A DNA stretch of 12,098 bases from JBOHNM01 sp050730675 (GTDB lineage Bacteria > Planctomycetota > Phycisphaerae > Phycisphaerales > UBA1924). A model generated the notes under the pieces. It made no database searches. It was given only the letters and a program-made list of their open reading frames with translations, and had not been told where the DNA came from. A program made the position numbers and the translations under genes. Below, piece by piece: positions 7,436 through 12,098 of this stretch (its first letter is position 1; the number at the start of each line of letters is the position of its first letter). The stretch spans positions 1 to 12,098 of the forward strand of contig JBOHNM010000126.1 of the NCBI GenBank assembly GCA_050730675.1. The letters run 5' to 3'.

Positions 7436-7481
7436 CATCGTCCGGAAATCCCATTCTCGCAAATCAAGAACCTGGTTGCAA
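7436..7481. repeat. 46-bp promoter-region repeat, copy 2
   Basis: This matches 1950-1995 at 40 of 46 positions in the same plus-strand direction. It lies in the 125-nt gap between the TetR-type gene and the first SDR gene of the rightward operon. It contains the inverted repeat at 7454-7470 and runs into a plausible -35 box. Conservation of this non-coding block before both Rieske operons points to common regulation. Confidence 0.85.
7454..7470. promoter_or_regulatory. Candidate operator upstream of rightward Rieske operon
   Basis: The site reads TTCTCG-CAAAT-CAAGAA: the same arms as 1968-1984 with a different spacer. It ends 5 bp before a candidate -35 box (TTGCAA at 7476). A protein bound here could either activate from just upstream of -35 or hinder polymerase. 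The TetR-type gene product encoded immediately upstream is the nearest candidate binder. Confidence 0.55.
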
Positions 7482-7504
7482 AATATGCGGGCCTGATCCA
7501 TAGT
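7476..7504 (+). promoter_or_regulatory. Candidate sigma-70 promoter for rightward operon
   Basis: TTGCAA (7476-7481), a 17-bp spacer and CATAGT (7499-7504) match the -35/-10 consensus at 4 of 6 bases each. Transcription would start about 27 nt before the SDR ATG at 7538. The stretch AAAATATG in the spacer is locally AT-rich in an otherwise GC-rich region. This is a consensus match only, with no other support. Confidence 0.4.
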
Positions 7505-7537
7505 TCCGCGACAGCAACACAGGAGGCAGTCGGAGCG

Positions 7538-8293
7538 ATGGGAGTGATATGCCGAGTCGCCGTGGTGACTGGCGCGGCATCGGGAATGGGGTTGGCGATC
7601 GCCCGGCACCTGGCGGCGCGGGGCCATCGCATCGGCCTGCTCGACTTGCACGGCGACGCTGCGCTTCAGGCCGCGGAGGATCTGCGCAAGACCGGGGCCA
7701 CCGCCATCGGCGCGCAGGCCGACGTCACCGATCGCGGCACCGTCGACGCCGCCCTCGATAGAGTGCGCGCGGATCTGGGTCCCATCCAGATCATGGTGAC
7801 CAGCGCCGGACTCGACGCCTTCGAGTCCTTCGCGGACATCACGCTCGAGAGCTGGGAGCGCGTCCTCGCCGTCAACCTCACCGGCACGTTCCACAGCCTG
7901 CAGGCCGCGCTTCCCGACATGCTCGCGGCCCGTTGGGGCCGGATGGTGACGATCTCGTCGTCGAGCGCGCAGTCGGGGGCCCCGCGCATGGCGCACTACG
8001 TCGCATCGAAGGGCGGCGTGATCGCGCTGACCAAGGCACTCGCCCTGGATCTCGCGCCGCACGGGATCACGGTCAACAACATCCCGCCGGGCATGATCGA
8101 CACGCCGATGTTGCGACGCGCCGAGGCCGACGGCAACGTCGCGAACCTCGCGAAGATCGCCCCGCGGCTGATCCCCATCGGCCGGGCCGGAACCCCCGAA
8201 GAAATCGCGGCGACGTGCGGGTTCCTCTGCTCCGAGGAAGCGGCGTTCATCACCGGCCAGGTGATCGGCGTCAACGGCGGCATGGTTCTATGA
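7538..8293 (+). CDS. Classical short-chain dehydrogenase/reductase (SDR 1)
   Basis: This 251-aa protein is an alcohol/ketone oxidoreductase of the classical SDR type. It has the TGAASGMG cofactor motif (11-18), Asp36 after strand 2 (NAD preference), Asn113, a Ser run at 140-143 and the catalytic Tyr154-x3-Lys158 (YVASK). It ends VIGVNGGMVL, the usual SDR C-terminus. The normally conserved NNAG is TSAG (88-91), an uncommon variant that leaves the catalytic tetrad intact. ATG 7538 follows AGGAGG (7521-7526) at 11 nt; GTG 7544 is an in-frame alternative with GGAG closer by. It is first in the rightward run, 22 nt before the Rieske gene, so it probably oxidises the hydroxylated product of that enzyme. 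The substrate is unknown. Confidence 0.92.
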   Translation: MGVICRVAVVTGAASGMGLAIARHLAARGHRIGLLDLHGDAALQAAEDLRKTGATAIGAQADVTDRGTVDAALDRVRADLGPIQIMVTSAGLDAFESFADITLESWERVLAVNLTGTFHSLQAALPDMLAARWGRMVTISSSSAQSGAPRMAHYVASKGGVIALTKALALDLAPHGITVNNIPPGMIDTPMLRRAEADGNVANLAKIAPRLIPIGRAGTPEEIAATCGFLCSEEAAFITGQVIGVNGGMVL

Positions 8294-8315
8294 TCCACAG
8301 GAAGGAACCGACAGC

Positions 8316-9611
8316 ATGAACCAAAGCCACTCCCCGAAGCCCCCGAAGCAATATCCGAAACCACCCGAGGGGACCTGGACGGAGCACTATCCCGAGCTGG
8401 GCACGGCGGACGTGTCCTCCGAGAGTTCGATCTCACCCGAGTTCTATGCGCTCGAGCGCGAGGCCATCTTCAAGCGCGCCTGGCTGAACGTCGGGCGGGT
8501 CGAGCAGCTGCGAAAAAAGGGGAGCTACTTCACCAAGGCGCTCGACGTTGCGAGCACCTCGCTGATCGTCGTCCGCGGCATGGACGACAAGATCCGCGCC
8601 TTCCACAACGTCTGCCGCCATCGCGGCAACAAGCTGGTGTGGACCGATCACCCCGCCGAGGAGGTCAGCGGCACCTGCCGGCAATTCGCCTGCAAGTACC
8701 ACGGCTGGCAATACGATCTCGAAGGCCGCCTGTCCTTCATCCTGCAGGAGGGGGAGTTCTTCGGCATCGACAAGGCCAAATACGGCCTGGTGCCGGTGCA
8801 CTGCGAGGTGTGGCAGGGGTTCATCTTCGTGAACCTCGCCAACGAGCCGAAGCAGACGCTCACCGAGTTCCTCGGACCGATGGTCACCGCGATCGACTAC
8901 CCGTTCGAGAAACTGACGGAGCGCTACTACTACCGCGGCGATATTCGCAGCAACTGGAAGGTCTTCCTGGACGCCTTCCAGGAGTTCTATCACCCGCCCA
9001 TCCTGCACGGACATCAGAACCCGGTGATGTCGGGTTCCGAATATCGTCAGCAGGGTTTCTACACCATGCACTTCCAGATCGACGGTCTGCATCGCGTCGG
9101 CTCGACGGGCGGCGGCGCCGGCGGGCTCCTGCCGCCGCAGTTCTACAACCCCATCGAACGGGTGATGCGCAGCGGCCTGTTCGGGCCCTGGGAGCACTCG
9201 GAAATCGTCACCGACGAACTCGCGCCGGGTCTCAACCCGGGGAACAAGAAGCACTGGGGCCTGGATTCGTTCCAGATCTTCCCGAACTTCGCCATCGTGT
9301 TCTGGGAAAATGGGTGGTACCTCACCTACCACTACTGGCCGATGGCGCATAATCGGCTGCTCTTCGAGGCGAACGCGTACTTCGCCCCGCCACGCAACGT
9401 GCGCGAACGCCTCGCCCAGCAGCTCGGCATCGCCACCATCAAGGAGTACGCCTTGCAGGACTGCGGCACGCTCGAGGCGACGCAGATGGGACTCGAGTCG
9501 CGCGTCGTCTCGACGTTCCCGCTGGGCGACCAGGAGCTCATGTGCCGCCACCTGAACAAGGTGGTGTACGACTGGGTCGACGACTACAAGCGCGAGCGTG
9601 CGGAGGTGTGA
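8316..9611 (+). CDS. Rieske non-heme iron oxygenase, alpha subunit (copy 2)
   Basis: This 431-aa paralogue of the product of 651-1925 is alignable throughout. Rieske ligands are C100-x-H102 (CRHRGNKL) and C126-x2-H129 (CKYHGW). The mononuclear iron site is His226 and His231 in NWKVFLDAFQEFYHPPILH, with Glu223 as the putative bridge between centres and Asp382 (ALQDCGTLEATQ) as the third ligand. The N-terminus carries about ten extra Pro/Lys-rich residues compared with copy 1. The paralogues differ most between the His pair and the GPW motif (about 232-290), the part expected to line the substrate pocket, so they probably act on different positions or substrates. The ATG is preceded by AGGAAGGA at about 9 nt. 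It is followed 5 nt after its stop by the 111-aa protein gene. No ferredoxin or reductase partner is nearby. Confidence 0.93.
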   Translation: MNQSHSPKPPKQYPKPPEGTWTEHYPELGTADVSSESSISPEFYALEREAIFKRAWLNVGRVEQLRKKGSYFTKALDVASTSLIVVRGMDDKIRAFHNVCRHRGNKLVWTDHPAEEVSGTCRQFACKYHGWQYDLEGRLSFILQEGEFFGIDKAKYGLVPVHCEVWQGFIFVNLANEPKQTLTEFLGPMVTAIDYPFEKLTERYYYRGDIRSNWKVFLDAFQEFYHPPILHGHQNPVMSGSEYRQQGFYTMHFQIDGLHRVGSTGGGAGGLLPPQFYNPIERVMRSGLFGPWEHSEIVTDELAPGLNPGNKKHWGLDSFQIFPNFAIVFWENGWYLTYHYWPMAHNRLLFEANAYFAPPRNVRERLAQQLGIATIKEYALQDCGTLEATQMGLESRVVSTFPLGDQELMCRHLNKVVYDWVDDYKRERAEV

Positions 9612-9616
9612 TCGCG

Positions 9617-9952
9617 ATGGCCGCTACCCTACTGCCGCCGCAGTTTGCCGACCTCGAGCCCTTCGCCAGGGAGTGGTGCCTCGCCAGCGAGCCCGAGCGC
9701 TACGCAAAACGTCTGGCCAGCACGATGCCGGAGCTGCAGGCGTTCTACGACGCCTTCTTCCCGCGAGCCGAGGAGGCCATCGTCTACCTGGAGAACTTCC
9801 CGCTCCAGGACTTGCCCGGCGACGCGCACCGACTGTTGCAGCTGCTCTATTCGCTGATCCTGGTGTCGTTTCCGGTCGAGATCTGGCACCAGCCGTACAT
9901 CCCCGATACCGGAACTGCCTCCTTCGATCTCAAGCTCGAGCCGGCCGTATGA
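9617..9952 (+). CDS. Conserved 111-aa protein of unknown family, partner of Rieske oxygenase (copy 2)
   Basis: The family is not recognised. This product has exactly the same length as that of 319-654 and needs no gaps to align with it. The shared block AFYDAFFPRAEEAIVY lies at 42-57, and FADLEPFA, WCLASEPER with Cys21, VEIWHQP and LEP are other conserved spots. No signal peptide, membrane segment or metal-binding motif is evident. I chose ATG 9617, which gives the same length as copy 1 and has GGAGG (9602-9606) 10 nt upstream. A GTG at 9608 overlapping the Rieske TGA (GTGA) would add three residues. As in the other operon it directly follows the Rieske gene. This repeated order is the main evidence for a functional link with the oxygenase. 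Confidence 0.85.
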   Translation: MAATLLPPQFADLEPFAREWCLASEPERYAKRLASTMPELQAFYDAFFPRAEEAIVYLENFPLQDLPGDAHRLLQLLYSLILVSFPVEIWHQPYIPDTGTASFDLKLEPAV

Positions 9953-9986
9953 GCCGGAGCAGCGCGTCAAACCGAGGAGCACAATC

Positions 9987-10772
9987 ATGCGCTTGAAAGA
10001 CAAAGTGGCCATCATCACCGGCGCCAGCCAGGGCATCGGACGGGAGTACGCGCTGCGATTCGCCCGCGAAGGGGCCAAGGTCGTCATCGGCGATATCCGC
10101 GAAGCCCAGGCCCAGGACGTGGTGCAGGAGATCGCGAAGCTGGGCGGTGAGGCGCTCGCATTGAGAACCGATGTGTCGAAGGAGGAGGACACCAAGCGCC
10201 TCGCCGCCGCGGCGCACGAGAAATTCGGCCGCATCGACATCCTGCTGAACAACGCGGCGATCTTCCACGACATGGAGCTCACGAATCAGAGCCTCGAGTA
10301 CTTCAACAAGGTCTTGTCGGTGAACCTCACCGGAGTGTGGCTGTGCACGCGCGCGGTCGAGCCATTCATGAAGCGCCAGCGCAAGGGCAAGATCATCCAC
10401 CAATCCTCGACCGCTGCGTACATGGGCAATGTCGGCGCCGTGGATACGTCGGATCCCGACCTGCCGTCCCCGGCCCCGCACTATTCCGTGGCCAAGATCG
10501 GCGTCTCGGGGCTGACCAAGTACATGGCAGGCTATCTGGGCCCGTGGGGGATCAACGTCAACGCCATCTGTCCCGGCCTCACGCTCACCGAAGCGGCGAA
10601 GCGCATCGTGCCCGAAGAGATGATGAGCATGCTCCCCATGTTCAACGCCCTGAAGTGCGCGCTGCAGCCCGAGGACCTCGGCGGCACGGCGGTGTTCCTC
10701 GCCTCGGAGGACAGCGACAAGATGACCGGGCAGGTGCTCGTCGTCGACGGCGGCATGGTCATGCTGGGATAG
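9987..10772 (+). CDS. Classical short-chain dehydrogenase/reductase (SDR 2)
   Basis: This 261-aa protein has a complete classical SDR set: TGASQGIG (11-18), Asp36 after strand 2 (NAD preference), NNAA (88-91), Asn113, Ser140/Ser141 and Tyr166-x3-Lys170 (YSVAK). The insertion between the serine and tyrosine (NVGAVDTSDPDLPSPAP, 148-164) is longer than in many FabG-like SDRs and may shape the substrate pocket. The C-terminus VLVVDGGMVMLG is standard. The ATG has GAGGAG (9974-9979) 7 nt upstream. It lies 34 nt after the 111-aa protein gene, within the rightward operon, and probably performs a second alcohol/ketone oxidation or reduction in the same pathway. It is not closely related to SDR 1 beyond the family motifs. 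Confidence 0.93.
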   Translation: MRLKDKVAIITGASQGIGREYALRFAREGAKVVIGDIREAQAQDVVQEIAKLGGEALALRTDVSKEEDTKRLAAAAHEKFGRIDILLNNAAIFHDMELTNQSLEYFNKVLSVNLTGVWLCTRAVEPFMKRQRKGKIIHQSSTAAYMGNVGAVDTSDPDLPSPAPHYSVAKIGVSGLTKYMAGYLGPWGINVNAICPGLTLTEAAKRIVPEEMMSMLPMFNALKCALQPEDLGGTAVFLASEDSDKMTGQVLVVDGGMVMLG

Positions 10773-10775
10773 GAA

Positions 10776-11258
10776 GTGGGAACGATCCACGGCCCGGAAC
10801 GGCTGAGCCTGCTCACCTCGGCGATCGCCAGTCGCGATCTGCAGGTGGCGTCTGGCGGGCTCGGTGAGCCGGCGTGGACGGACGGGAGGGTGGTGTTCAT
10901 CGACGCCGGCATCGGCGTGCGTGAGCAACGGGATGCGGTCGCCGTGCAGGCGGCGCTCCTCGCCGCCGGAAGCCTGGATGCCAAAGTCGTGCGCCGGCTC
11001 ACGCGGCGCCCGGCACTGGCCAGGCGATACCTGGCCGTGGAAGGGCAACGGGCGCTCGCTGCGGCCGAAGCGATCCTGCCACCGTCGGCGCGGTCGCTCA
11101 TCGACGCCGATGCCGCCGCGCGCGCCGATTCCCCCGCCGCGTCGCTGGCCGCCGCGCTGAGCCGCGCGGCGATCGCCGACCCACCGGACACCTTCGGCAC
11201 GATCCGCGCGCGACATCCTCGTGCGGATAGGCGCGACAAAGGCCCTCCTCTGACATAG
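10776..11258 (+). CDS. Free-standing homologue of the VWA protein's N-terminal domain
   Basis: This 160-aa protein aligns with residues 1 to about 145 of the VWA protein encoded at 3079-4803 and ends shortly afterwards. Shared stretches include TDGRxVFxxAG, EQR, ALLxAGSLD, ARRYLAxEGxR and ADPPxxFGxIR. The last falls at residues 134-144 in both proteins, so the two are collinear. It has no MIDAS or other VWA sequence. The domain is predicted helical and has no known function that I can name. It may compete with, or add specificity to, the ATPase/VWA machine in trans. The start is uncertain: GTG 10776 lies 3 nt after the SDR 2 stop and has only a poorly spaced AGGA. The reading frame is the same as SDR 2. 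A decayed gene fragment is the alternative, but the intact frame and retained motifs argue against it. Confidence 0.7.
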   Translation: MGTIHGPERLSLLTSAIASRDLQVASGGLGEPAWTDGRVVFIDAGIGVREQRDAVAVQAALLAAGSLDAKVVRRLTRRPALARRYLAVEGQRALAAAEAILPPSARSLIDADAAARADSPAASLAAALSRAAIADPPDTFGTIRARHPRADRRDKGPPLT

Positions 11259-11268
11259 CGACCGAGTC

Positions 11269-11296
11269 GGCCCCCGCGGAGCGGTCCGTGGGGGCC
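11269..11296. terminator. Strong GC hairpin between convergent genes
   Basis: Arms GGCCCCCGCGGA and TCCGTGGGGGCC pair over 12 bp (one G-T wobble) around the 4-nt loop GCGG. It begins 10 nt after the stop of 10776-11258 and lies before the end of the opposing COX4-like gene. There is no T tract on the plus strand, so it may be an inefficient or bidirectional terminator or an mRNA-end-stabilising hairpin. Confidence 0.6.
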
Positions 11297-11372
11297 GGCG
11301 CCCGCGCCCCACGGCCGGGTGGCACGGCACGGACCGCCCGTCAGTCGGCCGAGCGGCCGTCGGCGTCGGGCC

Positions 11373-11657
11373 TCACGCCATGCCGACGAAGTAACAGCCG
11401 AGGAGGCTCACGCCGGTGAATACGACCCAGAGATCCATGAGACGGCGCAGCGAGGCGGGCGCGTGCCTCACTTCCATGAATTCCCGAACGATGATCCGCA
11501 CCTTGACGAGCGCAATCACGATCGCACTCACTGTGATCGCGGCGTTCGGCCTGAGCGCATCCTGACCATCGCCTGAGGCAAACCCCAGCTGTGCGATCGT
11601 CATCGCGGACAGGGCGAGCCAGACGACGACGAGCCTTTTCTCAAATCCGGCGGGCAC
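11373..11657 (-). CDS. COX4/NorF-like small membrane protein (prokaryotic cytochrome oxidase subunit IV family)
   Basis: This 94-aa protein has three membrane spans (about 9-27, 41-57 and 74-92). The motif VIALVKVRIIVREFMEVRHA (47-66) with a following RRLMDLWVVF is typical of the prokaryotic subunit IV family found beside NorE-type subunit III genes. It is an accessory, non-catalytic subunit of a heme-copper oxidase or related complex in the inner membrane. The GTG start at 11657 is preceded by GAGGTGA. It begins 3 nt after the stop of the NorE-like gene, so the two are co-translated. It converges with the rightward operon, with 114 nt between stops. Confidence 0.83.
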   Translation of the reverse strand: MPAGFEKRLVVVWLALSAMTIAQLGFASGDGQDALRPNAAITVSAIVIALVKVRIIVREFMEVRHAPASLRRLMDLWVVFTGVSLLGCYFVGMA

Positions 11658-11660
11658 GGA

Positions 11661-12098
11661 TCACCTCATGACGTAGAGCAATGCAAAGATGAGGACCCAG
11701 AGAAAGTCGATCGTGTGCCAGTACGTGGCGCACGTTTCGATGATTTCCTGCGACCGCCGTGCGGGGCTCCAGAGCTGGTAGACGCCGATGCCCAGGGCGA
11801 CGAAGCCGATCAGAAGGTGCAGGAAATGGATCGCCGTCAGGAAGTAGTAGAAGGTGAAGAAGTCGTTGGTGGTGGGTCCGAATCCCTGCTCGATCTTCGT
11901 CGACCATTCGAGCACTTTCGAGACGAAGAAGCCGAAGCCGAAGAGCATGGTCAGGAACGCGTTCGTCAACGCGGATCGGAACGAGCCCTCGCGGGCCGCC
12001 TGGACGCAGCGCGCCACCGACCAGGAGCTGGCCAGCAGCACCAGCGTATTGAGAACCCCGACGCGCAGGTCCAGGTGCGCCTGAGACTGTAGAAAGAG
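11661..12098 (-). CDS. Cytochrome c oxidase subunit III family protein, NorE-like (partial, N-terminus beyond window)
   Basis: The last 145 residues are visible and the frame is open to the right edge. Four hydrophobic segments can be seen. The sequence TLVLLASSWSVARCVQAAR, then GFGFFVSKVLEW, FYYFLTAIHFLHLLIG and the terminal ATYWHTIDFLWVLIFALLYV match the single-polypeptide heme/copper oxidase subunit 3 family, of which NorE is a member. The His residues in TAIHFLH and YWHTIDFLW are family-conserved. The subunit stabilises a heme-copper terminal oxidase or NO reductase. The catalytic subunit is not in the window, so which enzyme it serves is open. The gene order NorE-like then COX4-like is the usual one. 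Confidence 0.87.
   Translation of the reverse strand, partial: LFLQSQAHLDLRVGVLNTLVLLASSWSVARCVQAAREGSFRSALTNAFLTMLFGFGFFVSKVLEWSTKIEQGFGPTTNDFFTFYYFLTAIHFLHLLIGFVALGIGVYQLWSPARRSQEIIETCATYWHTIDFLWVLIFALLYVMR

Noticed and set aside
9617..9952. The 111-aa protein as a standard Rieske dioxygenase beta subunit.
   Set aside because: It is far shorter than SnoaL-like beta subunits and shows none of their recognisable sequence, and the alpha subunits look like the alpha-only type.
9930..11330. Long (466-aa) open frame on the minus strand opposite SDR 2 and the VWA-N-like gene.
   Set aside because: Its composition is His/Arg/Gly-rich as expected of an antisense frame in GC-rich DNA, it matches no family, and the plus-strand genes have clear motifs.
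1..12098. tRNA or rRNA genes, CRISPR arrays, insertion sequences and integrase or transposase genes.
   Set aside because: None was seen on either strand: no regularly spaced repeats, no transposase-like frame and no cloverleaf-like stretch in the short gaps. No gap between genes exceeds 130 bp.

Overview
This is a high-G+C (about two-thirds by eye), densely coded bacterial window with GTG starts, 4-nt stop/start overlaps and clear Shine-Dalgarno sequences. No marker gene fixes the taxon. The style and gene content (Rieske oxygenases, SDRs, an AveC-like protein, a NorQ/NorD-like pair, NorE/NorF-like oxidase subunits) fit a high-GC proteobacterium, an uncultured deltaproteobacterial relative or an actinobacterium; this is inference only.

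Layout. Positions 1-6783 hold a leftward gene run. In transcription order it encodes an AveC-like membrane protein (6783-5620), a CbbQ/NirQ/NorQ-type AAA+ ATPase (5618-4800), a NorD/CbbO-type VWA protein (4803-3079), an extended SDR (3025-2042), a Rieske oxygenase alpha subunit (1925-651), a 111-aa protein of unknown family (654-319) and a crotonase-superfamily enzyme resembling 6-oxocamphor hydrolase (290 to beyond the left edge). A divergent rightward run starts with a TetR-type regulator (6864-7412). It continues with an SDR (7538-8293), a second Rieske oxygenase (8316-9611), a second copy of the 111-aa protein (9617-9952), a second classical SDR (9987-10772) and a free-standing copy of the N-terminal domain of the VWA protein (10776-11258). 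A strong GC hairpin at 11269-11296 separates this run from converging leftward genes for a COX4/NorF-like protein (11657-11373) and a NorE-like subunit III (right edge to 11661).

How it may work together. Rieske hydroxylation, SDR oxidation and a retro-Claisen-type crotonase would form a catabolic route for an alicyclic, terpenoid-like or steroid-like substrate; the substrate cannot be read from the sequence. The most unusual points are: (a) a duplicated cassette of Rieske oxygenase plus 111-aa protein, with the small proteins alignable without gaps and about 60% identical; (b) a 46-bp element with a 17-bp imperfect inverted repeat in front of both Rieske operons, which suggests shared control, perhaps by the TetR-type protein; (c) an AAA+/VWA 'activase' pair tightly coupled to an AveC-like membrane protein instead of its usual Rubisco or NO-reductase client; and (d) the VWA protein's N-terminal domain existing as a separate gene in the other operon. 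Together these suggest a two-operon oxygenase regulon with its own maturation or activation machinery. No ferredoxin or reductase for the Rieske enzymes is present in the window.
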